A stretch of 64,000 nucleotides of DNA from Anaerosalibacter massiliensis (GCA_000751555.1 CCEZ01000043.1:372001-436000), one strand, 5' to 3'. Shown: positions 9,598-19,222, counted from the stretch's first letter. Numbers and translations are program-made. The notes: a model not told the origin generated them from the letters alone.

Positions 9598-10206
9598 CTA
9601 ATACTTAAGATGACAAGTATCATTAAATAATTTCAGAACATTATTATAATCCCTAAATTCAATAATACTTAAACTTACATTGTCTAAAGACATTTTACTA
9701 AAGTAACTAATATCCATATCTAATAATCCTATAATTATAGTTTTAATTGCGGCACTATGAGATACTACTAGAATATTTTTATTTGGATTTAATTCGGATA
9801 TTCTATTAATGCCTTCCATAGTCCTCTTTTGTAAATCTGATAATGTTTCAGCATCTTCTAATTTTAATTTGTGAGGTTCTTTCATCCATAAAAGATGTTT
9901 TTCATAATGTCTTTCAATAAGGTCTTTTTTCGTAATTCCTTCCCAAGAACCAAAATTAATCTCCCTAAAATTTTTATCAGAATTAACTTTTAGTTTTAAT
10001 TTATTTCCAATAACTTCTGCAGTTTTAAAAGCTCTTTTTAAGTCACTAGAATATATATTGTCTATTTTTTCATTAGACAACCTATTGGCAATTTCTTCAG
10101 CTTGTTTTATTCCTTTTTTAGTTAATAAAGTATCTCTTTGTCCTTGAATTTTCTTTAAAATATTCCATTCTGATTCTCCGTGTCTTACTAAATATAGTCT
10201 TTTCAT
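9598..10206 (-). CDS. Histidine phosphatase family protein
   Basis: Phosphoglycerate-mutase-like phosphatase of 202 aa. It has the catalytic RHGES block (LVRHGESEWN), the second His in VSHSAAIK near 148, and FREINFGSWEG, common to alpha-ribazole/broad-specificity phosphatases. The substrate cannot be assigned; CobC-like or sugar-phosphate phosphatase are options. AAGGAGG precedes ATG. Confidence 0.85.
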   Translation of the reverse strand: MKRLYLVRHGESEWNILKKIQGQRDTLLTKKGIKQAEEIANRLSNEKIDNIYSSDLKRAFKTAEVIGNKLKLKVNSDKNFREINFGSWEGITKKDLIERHYEKHLLWMKEPHKLKLEDAETLSDLQKRTMEGINRISELNPNKNILVVSHSAAIKTIIIGLLDMDISYFSKMSLDNVSLSIIEFRDYNNVLKLFNDTCHLKY

Positions 10207-10320
10207 AGCTAGTCCTCCTTAAATGGTTATATTAATAGTATAGTCTATTTTTAAAAAATATGTAGTTATTTTTATATTTTATTTTTATATCAATTATGAT
10301 AAGATTTATTATGATATTTT

Positions 10321-10370
10321 ATAAGAAACAAATAGAATCCCTAAACTTAAGGATTCTATTTGTTTCTTAT
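10321..10370 (-). terminator. Terminator after the RpiR regulator
   Basis: Nearly perfect hairpin of 17-18 bp (AGAAACAAATAGAATCC arm), T-rich on both sides. It overlaps the last codons of the regulator gene and probably works in both directions. Confidence 0.8.
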
Positions 10371-11246
10371 ATTTTCATTTTGTTTATTAGTAAAATTGTA
10401 AACACTATGTTTCTTCCAAATATCTTCCAAGTCTTTAAAGTATTTAGTTATGTCATCTCCCTTTTTCATACCTATTGCAATTACCAATGCATTTATTAAA
10501 CTCATCGGTGCTACTAGTGAATCAACAAATGAAACCATGTTACTACTTGCAAGAAGAGTTATATCCGATATTCGAGCAGCAGGTGAAATTAAACTATCTG
10601 TTATTCCAATAACCTTACATCCCTTCTCCTTTACATAATTTAATGCATCTAAAGTTCTTGTTGAATATCTTGGATAACTAATTCCAATAACTACATCTTT
10701 GTCAGTAACTTTAAATAATTGTTCAAATATATCATTAGGACCTGCAGTTACAACTGTTACATTTTCTATTATAAAATTTAAATAAAATCCTAAATATCCT
10801 GCTAAGAAAGATGAGCTTCTTAAACCTAGTATATAAACTTTTTCACTATTTAAAATTTTATCTACTGCATCTTGGAAAACATCAAAATCTATTTCGTCAA
10901 CAGTTTTATTAATATTAGACATATCTTTTTTAAAAACTTTTTCAAATAAATTTTCCTTACTAGAGCAATTATCAACTAATGATATTCTTTGAACAGTAGT
11001 TAATTTGTTTTTAATCACTTCTTGTAACTCATTTTGCAAATCTCTATATCCATCATACCCTAAGGTATCTGCAAATCTAACTACTGTTGACTCACTTACT
11101 CCTACTTTCTCTCCTAATTTAGCAGCTGTCATAAAAGCCGCTCTATCATAATTCTCCATAATATACTCAGCAATTAGCTTTTGACCTTTACTAAGCTTGG
11201 CAAAATTCTGTTGTATTAATTTTATTAGGTCTATATTGTCCTTCAT
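10356..11246 (-). CDS. MurR/RpiR-family transcriptional regulator
   Basis: 296-aa regulator with an N-terminal RpiR helix-turn-helix (about 1-80, including KLGEKVGVSESTVVRF) and a C-terminal SIS sugar-phosphate-binding domain (about 125-260). I chose MKDNID because AAGGAG lies 6 nt upstream. This places the start 56 nt inside the 3' end of korC, so it is translationally coupled to the oxidoreductase operon. RpiR proteins usually sense phosphosugars; here it probably links ferredoxin-dependent carbon flow to a sugar-phosphate signal (inference). Confidence 0.88.
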   Translation of the reverse strand: MKDNIDLIKLIQQNFAKLSKGQKLIAEYIMENYDRAAFMTAAKLGEKVGVSESTVVRFADTLGYDGYRDLQNELQEVIKNKLTTVQRISLVDNCSSKENLFEKVFKKDMSNINKTVDEIDFDVFQDAVDKILNSEKVYILGLRSSSFLAGYLGFYLNFIIENVTVVTAGPNDIFEQLFKVTDKDVVIGISYPRYSTRTLDALNYVKEKGCKVIGITDSLISPAARISDITLLASSNMVSFVDSLVAPMSLINALVIAIGMKKGDDITKYFKDLEDIWKKHSVYNFTNKQNENIRNK

Positions 11247-11793
11247 TGTCCACTCCTTCATATCTTGTTATTAATTTAAAACCTTCTTCTAATGCCGCCT
11301 TATTTATTGTTTCAGTTCCTTTAGGAACTCTATTTAATACAGCTTTTTCCAGCTCTACTTTGTCTACAACTTTAATAAGTCCATTTAAACTTCCTAATGC
11401 AATCATATTCGCCACCATAGGCCTATTTAATACATTTTCTGCAGTTTCTAATATAGGAATAGTATATATATATATATCTTCTCTATTAGGCTTATTTCTT
11501 ACACTACTATCTATTATTAAAGAGCCACCTTTCTTTAAAGAATCTATATATTTATCACAGGCAACTTGAGTTAATGCTAATAATACATCACAATTTCTAA
11601 CTTTAGGGTAATTTATTTCTTTTTCACTGATAATAACCTCAGCTTTACTTGCTCCACCTCTTGCCTCTGGTCCATAGGACTGTGATTGGACTACATGTTT
11701 CCCATCTGAAAGTGCTGCTTCTGCTAAAATAATACCAGCTAGTATTAATCCCTGTCCTCCAGAGCCGCTTAATCTTAATTCTCTTTGTACCAC
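11191..11793 (-). CDS. korC: 2-oxoacid:ferredoxin oxidoreductase, gamma subunit
   Basis: 200-aa gamma subunit with the conserved GSGGQGLILAG opening and SYGPEARGG, which contact the TPP/CoA site in this family. GTG start with AAGGGG upstream. Last oxidoreductase gene of korD-A-B-C; its 3' end overlaps the RpiR gene by 56 nt. Substrate (2-oxoglutarate or branched-chain 2-oxoacid) is inferred from the beta subunit. Confidence 0.9.
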   Translation of the reverse strand: MVQRELRLSGSGGQGLILAGIILAEAALSDGKHVVQSQSYGPEARGGASKAEVIISEKEINYPKVRNCDVLLALTQVACDKYIDSLKKGGSLIIDSSVRNKPNREDIYIYTIPILETAENVLNRPMVANMIALGSLNGLIKVVDKVELEKAVLNRVPKGTETINKAALEEGFKLITRYEGVDNEGQYRPNKINTTEFCQA

Positions 11794-11808
11794 AATATCA
11801 CCCCTTCT

Positions 11809-12618
11809 TTAAAAAGAATTTACCAGCCTTTTATACTCTTCCGTATATTCTGGCCTAATACTTTTATGCAATTCACCAACTATGATTTTCCCTTTAAGTT
11901 TATCTTCATCTAATTTTTTAGCTGCATTTATACTAATAGATTGATCCCTTAAAAATTTCATCATATCTACAGCATTTCCTTTTTTATTCTTTCTTCCATA
12001 ATAAGTAGGACATATTGTCACTGTTTCTATAAAAGAAAATCCCTTGTTTTTAATACCCTCTTCTATTAGTTTAACAATTAGTTTTGGATTAAATACTGTA
12101 GATCTTCCTACATATGTTGCACCTGCACTAGTAGTTAAATCACAAAGATCAAATTGAGTATCAATATTTCCATAAGGTGCAGTAGTGCCTTTATCACCTC
12201 TAGGAGTTGTTGGTGAATATTGACCTCCTGTCATTCCATAAATATTGTTATTATAAACTATGGTGGTAATATCAATATTTCTTCTTGCAGCATGTATTAG
12301 ATGATTCCCCCCAATTGCTGCCGAATCTCCATCTCCAGTAATGACTATAACATCTAAATTAGGGTTAGCCATTTTAATTCCTGTAGCAAATGCAAGAGCC
12401 CTACCATGAGTTGTATGTAATGTATTAAAATCTAAATAACCTGAAGCTCTTGATGAACAACCTATTCCAGAAACAATACAAATTTTATCTCTATCTAGTT
12501 TTAAATTATCTATAGCTTTAACAATTGAACGTGTAACTATACCATTTCCACAGCCAGGACACCAGATATGTGGTAAGCTATTAGTTCTAAAATAATCATC
12601 TACTATTTGACTAGGCAA
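11809..12618 (-). CDS. korB: 2-oxoacid:ferredoxin oxidoreductase, beta (TPP-binding) subunit
   Basis: 269 aa. It binds thiamine diphosphate through ITGDGDSAAIGGNH and carries iron-sulfur ligands in CPGCGNG and SGIGCSS. NNNIYGMTGGQ is typical of the 2-oxoglutarate/2-oxoisovalerate (Kor/Vor) beta subunits rather than pyruvate oxidoreductase. TTG start, 8 nt after AAGGAGG. With alpha, gamma and ferredoxin subunits it makes or uses acyl-CoA plus CO2 with reduced ferredoxin. Confidence 0.92.
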   Translation of the reverse strand: MPSQIVDDYFRTNSLPHIWCPGCGNGIVTRSIVKAIDNLKLDRDKICIVSGIGCSSRASGYLDFNTLHTTHGRALAFATGIKMANPNLDVIVITGDGDSAAIGGNHLIHAARRNIDITTIVYNNNIYGMTGGQYSPTTPRGDKGTTAPYGNIDTQFDLCDLTTSAGATYVGRSTVFNPKLIVKLIEEGIKNKGFSFIETVTICPTYYGRKNKKGNAVDMMKFLRDQSISINAAKKLDEDKLKGKIIVGELHKSIRPEYTEEYKRLVNSF

Positions 12619-12621
12619 TTT

Positions 12622-13758
12622 TTAAACCTCCTTAATATAAGATAATATTTCATCAGGAGTAATCAGCTCTCCATTAACTCTACCATATTTATATACATCT
12701 GTTGATTTTTTAGCTATTCTATCTACCTCTAGATAATATTGTCCTAAATTCATTTCAACTACTATTATCTTTTTCACAGTTTTGGCTAACTCCAAAATTT
12801 GTTTTTCAGGTGAAGGCCAAATTGTAATAGGTCTAAACATACCGACTTTTATATTTTCCTTTCTTGCCATATCTACTGCACTTTTTACCGATCTAGCAGT
12901 TCCTCCATATGCTATTAAAGCTATTTCTGCATCTTCTAAAAAATATTCATCATATTTTACTATATCTTGAGTATTTTCTTCTACTTTTTTGGTCAATCTA
13001 TTTATTAAACTCTCTGCTATTTTTGAGTCATTAGTTGGAAAACCATTTATATCATGAACTAGTCCAGTAACATGATATCTATAACCTTCTCCAAAGCTTG
13101 CCATGGCTGGAACTAAATCTCCGTCATTAATTTCATAAGGGTTATAATCTTCAGCTTTATCTTTAGGTTTTAATCTATCTACTATTTCAATTTCATTTTC
13201 ATCTGGTATTTCTATCTTTTCCCTCATATGAGCAATTACCTCATCCATTAATATTATAACTGGTGTCCTATATCTTTCAGATAGATTAAAAGCTTCTATA
13301 GTGATTTCATAGGTTTCCTTTACAGAATATGGGCTTAAAGCTATAATCGGATGATCACCATGTGTTCCCCATCTAGCTTGCATTACATCTCCTTGAGCAG
13401 GTGATGTAGGGAGTCCTGTACTAGGCCCTCCTCTCTGAACATCTACTATAACACAAGGAACTTCTGCCATTGCAGCATATCCTATATTTTCTTGTTTCAA
13501 TGAAAAGCCTGGTCCACTAGTTGCAGTCATAGACTTTAAACCAGTTAAAGAAGCTCCTATTACTGCACCTATACTTGCTATTTCATCCTCCATTTGAATA
13601 AATTTTCCCCCAATTCTAGGAAGTTTGGCAGCAGATATTTCAGCAATCTCTGTAGATGGAGTTATAGGATAGCCAGAATAAAATCTCATACCTGCTGCAA
13701 TTGCACCTTCTACACAAGCTTCATTGCCTTGCATTAGTTTTATATTTCCCCTTTTCAT
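12622..13758 (-). CDS. korA: 2-oxoacid:ferredoxin oxidoreductase, alpha subunit
   Basis: 378-aa alpha subunit. It has the N-terminal GNEACVEGAIAAG and GYPITPSTEIAE blocks, the central TSGPGFSLKQE segment and the C-terminal VEMNLGQ region. Its ATG overlaps the korD stop codon, so they are coupled. Part of korDABC. Confidence 0.93.
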   Translation of the reverse strand: MKRGNIKLMQGNEACVEGAIAAGMRFYSGYPITPSTEIAEISAAKLPRIGGKFIQMEDEIASIGAVIGASLTGLKSMTATSGPGFSLKQENIGYAAMAEVPCVIVDVQRGGPSTGLPTSPAQGDVMQARWGTHGDHPIIALSPYSVKETYEITIEAFNLSERYRTPVIILMDEVIAHMREKIEIPDENEIEIVDRLKPKDKAEDYNPYEINDGDLVPAMASFGEGYRYHVTGLVHDINGFPTNDSKIAESLINRLTKKVEENTQDIVKYDEYFLEDAEIALIAYGGTARSVKSAVDMARKENIKVGMFRPITIWPSPEKQILELAKTVKKIIVVEMNLGQYYLEVDRIAKKSTDVYKYGRVNGELITPDEILSYIKEV

Positions 13759-13961
13759 TTATTCTTACCTCCTAAATAAATAGCATAATCAGGACATCTT
13801 AGTTCACATTGACCACATTCAATACATGAATCTATATCTTCAATATTTACTTTTCCATCTTTAATACTAAGTACATCTCTAGGACAAAATGCCACACATA
13901 TTCCACAGCCCTTACACCATTCCTTATTTACCTGTAGCTGCTTTAACGTTTTTTTAGGCAT
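13755..13961 (-). CDS. korD: 4Fe-4S ferredoxin subunit of 2-oxoacid oxidoreductase
   Basis: 68-aa delta subunit with two CxxCxxCxxxCP clusters (CKGCGICVAFCP and CIECGQCELRCP), typical of an 8Fe-8S ferredoxin. It heads the operon and passes electrons from the alpha/beta core to soluble ferredoxin. AGGGGGAG precedes the ATG. Confidence 0.93.
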   Translation of the reverse strand: MPKKTLKQLQVNKEWCKGCGICVAFCPRDVLSIKDGKVNIEDIDSCIECGQCELRCPDYAIYLGGKNK

Positions 13962-13999
13962 TACCCTACTCCCCCTTTTATAATTATTTCTTCAATTAA

Positions 14000-14028
14000 A
14001 TAATACCAAATTAATTATATAATTGCAA
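14000..14028 (-). promoter_or_regulatory. Sigma-A-like promoter of korDABC
   Basis: Minus-strand TTGCAA, 17-bp spacer, TATTAT, located ~40 nt before the korD start. It is the only well-spaced pair I found in this gap. Confidence 0.6.
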
Positions 14029-14103
14029 GATTTATTTCATTTTTTATTTATTTCTTTATTTTTTGCAAGTTTAGATTCACCCCTTGTGTTTATTGTCATA
14101 AAA

Positions 14104-14127
14104 ATAAAAGCCTGATTAGGCTTTTAT
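14104..14127 (-). terminator. Terminator of the carboxyltransferase gene
   Basis: AAAAGCC/GGCTTTT hairpin with a T-run, directly after the stop codon at 14128. Confidence 0.85.
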
Positions 14128-15525
14128 TTATATTGGGTAGGTTTTAAATTCTTCATTTACTAAATTAGTATCTATTTTATATTTTTTTGCTTGCCTATTT
14201 TTAAAATACTCTAGTGCTATTTGAGGAAATAAAGCATAAGACAATACATCTTCATCTTGTTCTATATATTCTTTAATATCTTCTTTTAAGTTCCCTAGTT
14301 CTGGCTCTAATAAATCTGCAGGACGTCCCGTAAAAACTTCTTCATCTCCAATTATTATTTTTTTAATATCTTCCTTTATAGGTATAGTTGGCTTTCCATA
14401 CAATCCCTTAACATAATTTTTAACTTCTTTAGGTATCATTTTATATCTTTCACCTAGAACAATATTAAATACTGCTTGAGTTCCTACCATTTGGCTCATA
14501 GGAGTTACTAGAGGAGGATATCCTAAATCTTCTCTTACTTTTGGAACTTCCTCTAAAACTTCCTCAAACTTATCTAGTGAACCTTGAGCCTTCAATTGAG
14601 ATACTAAATTAGATAACATACCTCCTGGTACTTGATACTTCAAAGTTTTGGCATTTACCTCAAGTACCCTAGAATTTAATAAACCTTCCCTTATGTATTT
14701 TTCTCTTATGTCTTTAAAATACTCAGATATTTCTAAAAGCAAATCCATATCTAACCTTGGATCGTATGAAGAATCTTTTAAAGATGCTACCATGGGTTCA
14801 GTTGCAGGCTGACTTGTTCCCATTCCAAATGGAGAAATTGCAGTATCTATTATATTTGCTCCTGCTTCTATTGATTTCATATAAGTTTGATTTGCTATTC
14901 CACTAGTAAAGTGAGAATGAATTTGTATTGGTACATTAACCTTATCTTTAATTTGTTTAACCAATTTTTCTGCAGTGTATGGAAGTAATATACCGGACAT
15001 ATCTTTTATACATATTGAATCTGCTCCCATTTCTTCCATTTCTATTGCTAGATTAACATAATAATCAATATTGTGAACTGGACTTATTGTATAGGATATT
15101 GCAGTTTGGGCATGCCCACCTGCTTTTTTAGTTGCGTTTACAGCAGTTTTTAAATTTCTAGTATCATTTAATGCATCGAATACTCTAATTATATCTATTC
15201 CATTCTTTATAGATTTTTTAACAAACTCTTCCACAACATCATCAGAATAGTGTTTGTATCCTAAAAGATTTTGACCCCTTAGTAACATTTGAAGTTTAGT
15301 ATTTTTGAAGTTTTTCCTTAAAACTCTAAGTCTTTCCCATGGATCTTCATTTAGATATCTTAAACAAGAATCAAAAGTAGCTCCTCCCCATACTTCTAGA
15401 GAATAATACCCTACTTGGTCTAACTTCTTCGCAATGGGTAGCATTTCCTCTGTTTTCATTCTAGTGGCTATTAAAGATTGGTGGGCATCTCTTAAGATTG
15501 TTTCTGTTATTTTTACTTCTGACAA
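14128..15525 (-). CDS. Pyruvate carboxylase subunit B / oxaloacetate decarboxylase alpha-type carboxyltransferase
   Basis: 465-aa carboxyltransferase. The DRE-TIM barrel begins TILRDAHQSLIATRM; it has the metal-binding IHSHFTSG motif, CIKDMSG, and the PYC/OadA domain to about 455. It ends without a biotinyl lipoyl-like domain (no MKM motif), so a separate biotin carrier must exist elsewhere. TTG start after GGAGGGG. Pyruvate/oxaloacetate interconversion is the usual reaction; direction cannot be told. Confidence 0.88.
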   Translation of the reverse strand: MSEVKITETILRDAHQSLIATRMKTEEMLPIAKKLDQVGYYSLEVWGGATFDSCLRYLNEDPWERLRVLRKNFKNTKLQMLLRGQNLLGYKHYSDDVVEEFVKKSIKNGIDIIRVFDALNDTRNLKTAVNATKKAGGHAQTAISYTISPVHNIDYYVNLAIEMEEMGADSICIKDMSGILLPYTAEKLVKQIKDKVNVPIQIHSHFTSGIANQTYMKSIEAGANIIDTAISPFGMGTSQPATEPMVASLKDSSYDPRLDMDLLLEISEYFKDIREKYIREGLLNSRVLEVNAKTLKYQVPGGMLSNLVSQLKAQGSLDKFEEVLEEVPKVREDLGYPPLVTPMSQMVGTQAVFNIVLGERYKMIPKEVKNYVKGLYGKPTIPIKEDIKKIIIGDEEVFTGRPADLLEPELGNLKEDIKEYIEQDEDVLSYALFPQIALEYFKNRQAKKYKIDTNLVNEEFKTYPI

Positions 15526-15536
15526 ATTTACCCCTC

Positions 15537-16112
15537 CTAATTAAGTTTTTCTACACCATACAGTATTGGTGGATTATTAATTTGATTAATAAATTGAAAC
15601 TTCAAAACACTATATTTTTTTTGATTTAGTTCATATAAAAACTTTTCAATTATTTTCTTTTCTTCTAATCCTCCTATATGGCCTGTATAACTAGTTACTA
15701 AAAGAACGCCATTTTGATCTAATAACTCTAATGAAGTTTTTATTCCCTGTATAGTTGTTTCAGGCTTTGTAACAATATTATGATCTCCCGTTGGTAAATA
15801 GCCCAAATTAAATACTACAAGTTTTATTTTTTCATCTTTTATATAATTTGAGATGTTTTCATGCCCATCATGAATAAGTCTAACTCTATTAGCCAGACCC
15901 TTTTCTTTAAGTCTTTTTTTAGTATGATCTAGTGCATCTATTTGAACATCAAACCCATAAATCTTACCTAAAGGTCCTACTAGTTCAGCTAATAATAGAG
16001 TATCATTTCCTTTTCCTACAGTGCAATCTAGTACAATATCTCCTGGCCAAATTGTTTCTTTCATTATTTTTTTTGCAAGTTCTACAGCATTTTTAAAATA
16101 TTTATAATCCAA
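15537..16112 (-). CDS. mnmM: MnmM-like tRNA methyltransferase (YtqB family)
   Basis: 191-aa class I SAM methyltransferase with the SAM loop VLDCTVGKGNDT, FGFD-like strand 2 (YGFDVQ) and the family block VFNLGYLPTGDH. YtqB/MnmM proteins complete the methyl group of mnm5s2U in tRNA wobble positions. TTG start with a weak GGAG 11 nt upstream. Followed closely by the carboxyltransferase gene (11 nt). Confidence 0.8.
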   Translation of the reverse strand: MDYKYFKNAVELAKKIMKETIWPGDIVLDCTVGKGNDTLLLAELVGPLGKIYGFDVQIDALDHTKKRLKEKGLANRVRLIHDGHENISNYIKDEKIKLVVFNLGYLPTGDHNIVTKPETTIQGIKTSLELLDQNGVLLVTSYTGHIGGLEEKKIIEKFLYELNQKKYSVLKFQFINQINNPPILYGVEKLN

Positions 16113-16196
16113 TTTGTTTCAACTCCATAATAAATTTATGTTAATCTAAAATTTATTTATAAAATATAATTATATCTATGCCTTATTATATAAAAA

Positions 16197-16220
16197 ATAT
16201 GGCAATTTTAAATGCCATAT
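16197..16220 (-). terminator. Terminator of rluB
   Basis: ATATGGCA/TGCCATAT hairpin followed on the minus strand by TTTTTTATA. Confidence 0.8.
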
Positions 16221-16238
16221 CCTAATTATGACAAAATG

Positions 16239-16946
16239 TTAAAGATTCTTTAAATACTCTATTTCCTCATTTGTTAAATACTTCCAACTTCCTATCTTTA
16301 AGCTTCCTAATTCTAAATCTTCAATAGCTATTCTCTTTAAAGAAATTATCGGATGATTTATAGCATCACACATTTTTCTAATTTGTCTATTCTTTCCTTC
16401 ATGTATCTCCATTTCTAATAAAGAACTATCTTTATCTTTATTTAATACCTTTATGCTTGCTTTTGTAGTAATATAATCATCTATTTTTAATCCATTTCTA
16501 AATTTTTTAAGCTCTGTTTCTGTAGGAATTCCTCTAACTCTTCCTATATATCTTTTCTTAATCTCATTACTAGGATGAGTTAATTTATAAGTTATTTCCC
16601 CGTCATTTGTTAAAAGTAATAGCCCTGAAGTATCATAATCTAATCTTCCTACTGGATATATTCTTTCTTCTATACCTTGAATTAAATCTATAACTTTCTT
16701 TCTGTTAAATTCGTCTTTAACTGTAGTTACATATCCAGTAGGTTTGTTCAGCATTATATATACACTTTTTTCTTCTATTTTTATTACTTTTCCATCTACC
16801 TTTACTATATCTTTCTTTAAATCCACTTTACTTCCTAACTTCTGTATAACTTCCCCATTCACCATTACTCTTCCTTCTAAAATTATTTCTTCTGATCTTC
16901 TTCTTGAGGCTATACCACAAAGAGCCATATACTTTTGTAATCTCAT
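16239..16946 (-). CDS. rluB: 23S rRNA pseudouridine synthase, RluB/RsuA family
   Basis: 235 aa with an N-terminal S4 RNA-binding domain (about 1-60) and the pseudouridine synthase domain, whose catalytic Asp is in GRLDYDTSGLLLLTNDG. KNRQIRKMC near 190 is typical. It lies downstream of a flavoprotein pair and upstream of mnmM, i.e. RNA modification genes sit together. Confidence 0.92.
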   Translation of the reverse strand: MRLQKYMALCGIASRRRSEEIILEGRVMVNGEVIQKLGSKVDLKKDIVKVDGKVIKIEEKSVYIMLNKPTGYVTTVKDEFNRKKVIDLIQGIEERIYPVGRLDYDTSGLLLLTNDGEITYKLTHPSNEIKKRYIGRVRGIPTETELKKFRNGLKIDDYITTKASIKVLNKDKDSSLLEMEIHEGKNRQIRKMCDAINHPIISLKRIAIEDLELGSLKIGSWKYLTNEEIEYLKNL

Positions 16947-16992
16947 AGAAACTCCCTCTTTTCTTTAGATTAATTATCTTTAATATTTTATC

Positions 16993-18273
16993 TTAAATTA
17001 AATATTTAGTATAAATATTTAACAACCCACTATCTTCGACCCTCTTCTTTATTATTTTTTTATCTTTAGTGTATAGATTCATATTCTCCATTCTTTTGAA
17101 ATAACTATCTCCAGCAAAAGTATATCTTTTTCTAAGCCCCTCCTTACTCCTCATTCTTTCATTAGTATAAGCAATAATATCACCTATGGCTAGAGATCTT
17201 GGTAACTCTAGAAGCTTATATTCCTTAATCATTCTAACACTATTATGTCCTGCTAAACTTCCTGTTGATATAGCTTCAGTATGTCCTACAAATAGTCCTG
17301 ACTTTTCTCCTCCACAAAATAAATTATCCACGCCTTTTACTTTCATGGTATTATCCCTAGGTGCCATAGATAAATATCTTACAGAATTTCCTATGCCACC
17401 AGAATAAGGATCTTCATATCGAGCATTTTCTAATCCCTTAATTTTTCTTAGTTCATCTAAAGGATAAAAAGATGTCATAAGCTTTGCATGGCCAGTATCT
17501 AGTAATATTAGATTTTCTGCATATTCTTTTAAGGCATATTGTTCACATACTTTTTTAGATAGTTTACTCCTATCAATATCTTCTTTAGGTACTGGAATTA
17601 TAACTACTCCTTTTTCATTTAATTCTTTTTTAATATCATCACTTAAAGAGTCTTTATTTAATTTACAAGAACCGCTAAAAGCTCCATAGGTACCATCACT
17701 TTTTTGACCTACTAGGTCTTTAACTCCTGCTTTTTGACTAATACTAACTCTAGGACCAAAGGTAGGACATCTTAATATACACATAGAACAACCATTTCCA
17801 TATTTCAAACAATTCCCCATAGGCCCTGTAGAACCTGTTGTATCTATAAATACATTTCCATTCACAACTTTTTCATCATCAAGTACTACACCTTTAATAG
17901 TTTCCTTATCCATTATAACATCTACTACTCTCTTTTTAGTCATAATCTGAATATCTAAATTATTAAGAAGTTTTCTTACTTCTGGTTCTACTTTAGTTAC
18001 ATCATATAAGCTGCCATGCTTATGACCAGGAAATTCTATATTTTTATGCCTTGATAATCTATCAGTTATTTCAAATAATTCATAAGCCCCTAAATATATA
18101 TTTTCTTCTGTTGCAGTAAAACGTCCATTATTTCTCATTATACCTCCTACATTTCCTAGACCAAGAAGCATATCTGTTTTCTCTATTAAAATTACCTTAG
18201 CCCCTGCTTTTTTAGCAGATATGCTAGCGGCACACCCTGACCAGCCCCCGCCTATTATGACAACAGTATCCAA
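16993..18273 (-). CDS. FAD-dependent oxidoreductase
   Basis: 426 aa with FAD motif IIGGGWSGCAASI and a second glycine-rich FAD segment near the C-terminal third (CGGEKSGLFVGHTEA). A cysteine run CSMCILRCP near 165 could hold a cluster or disulfide. TTG start with GAGGTG. It begins 13 nt after an iron-sulfur electron-transfer gene; the two are likely subunits of one complex. Substrate is unknown. Confidence 0.75.
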   Translation of the reverse strand: MDTVVIIGGGWSGCAASISAKKAGAKVILIEKTDMLLGLGNVGGIMRNNGRFTATEENIYLGAYELFEITDRLSRHKNIEFPGHKHGSLYDVTKVEPEVRKLLNNLDIQIMTKKRVVDVIMDKETIKGVVLDDEKVVNGNVFIDTTGSTGPMGNCLKYGNGCSMCILRCPTFGPRVSISQKAGVKDLVGQKSDGTYGAFSGSCKLNKDSLSDDIKKELNEKGVVIIPVPKEDIDRSKLSKKVCEQYALKEYAENLILLDTGHAKLMTSFYPLDELRKIKGLENARYEDPYSGGIGNSVRYLSMAPRDNTMKVKGVDNLFCGGEKSGLFVGHTEAISTGSLAGHNSVRMIKEYKLLELPRSLAIGDIIAYTNERMRSKEGLRKRYTFAGDSYFKRMENMNLYTKDKKIIKKRVEDSGLLNIYTKYLI

Positions 18274-18286
18274 TTAAATCACCTCA

Positions 18287-19222
18287 CTAATAAAATATTT
18301 TTTGTTGGATTTTTGCTTTACATAGCTTTACTCTTTGTCCTTCTTTTATCCTATTAGTACAAGCTCCACATACACCTTCTCCACAACAAATCTTAGAATT
18401 ATTTGTAGTCATAAATTTAATATTTTCATTAGTATTTTTTATTATTTTATATATTGATTCATGTAGTAAATCTGAACCAGCACTAAATACTAACTTTACA
18501 TTTTCATTTTCTATTAATTTCATAATTATTTCTGTATCTTTTTCTATTTTTCCCTCTATTATTTTTATTTTTTCTAAACTTGTAAAATTATTTATATAGT
18601 TATTTTTAAATTCTCCTGGATCCAGAAATAATATTACATTGTTATTATTTCTTATCATTTCTTCTATAGTTAAATTTATAGAAGCCTGCCCCATACCTTT
18701 TGAGATTACTAGACAATTAGAATCTTTTATTTCTTTTAAATATCTAGCTCCTAAAATACCATTCCAATAGGGACCTCTTATTATATATTCAATATTATTA
18801 TTTAAAGCTTTTGTCTTAGAACCTCTAATTTTATATAGTATGCTTATATATTTATTATTTTCTGTTTTCAATATAGACATTGGTACATTAAAATATTCTT
18901 TATCTTTACTTCCTCTTAAAATTATATAAGAACCTGCCCTATTTAGTTCCTTTACAAGTTCCTTTTCTGTTTCAATCTTTAATAAATATAATTTATCTTC
19001 TATTTTTTTCTTTTCAATTAGCATTCCTTTATAATCTTTCCTACTATCTTTAACTTTTTTATTATTCATATAGTACTCATTTAAAATACATACTCCATTC
19101 CATTCACAATCACAAAATTCTCTTCCCTGTAGTTGGGAACAAGTTATACAATCCATAGTATCTGCTAAAATACAAGGACAGTATTCTGTTCCTGCATCTA
19201 CACAATTAAAATTTTTAGCCAT
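18287..19222 (-). CDS. PyrK-like iron-sulfur/flavin electron-transfer protein
   Basis: 311 aa. Residues ~90-290 resemble the FAD/NAD-binding reductase fold of PyrK/sulfide dehydrogenase, and the C-terminus carries a [2Fe-2S] pattern, CCGEGVCGAC plus a later Cys. An unusual N-terminal cysteine-rich head (CPCILADTMDCITCSQ, then CDCEWNGVC) precedes it, suggesting an extra cluster or metal site. Pairs with the adjacent FAD oxidoreductase. Confidence 0.7.
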   Translation of the reverse strand: MAKNFNCVDAGTEYCPCILADTMDCITCSQLQGREFCDCEWNGVCILNEYYMNNKKVKDSRKDYKGMLIEKKKIEDKLYLLKIETEKELVKELNRAGSYIILRGSKDKEYFNVPMSILKTENNKYISILYKIRGSKTKALNNNIEYIIRGPYWNGILGARYLKEIKDSNCLVISKGMGQASINLTIEEMIRNNNNVILFLDPGEFKNNYINNFTSLEKIKIIEGKIEKDTEIIMKLIENENVKLVFSAGSDLLHESIYKIIKNTNENIKFMTTNNSKICCGEGVCGACTNRIKEGQRVKLCKAKIQQKIFY

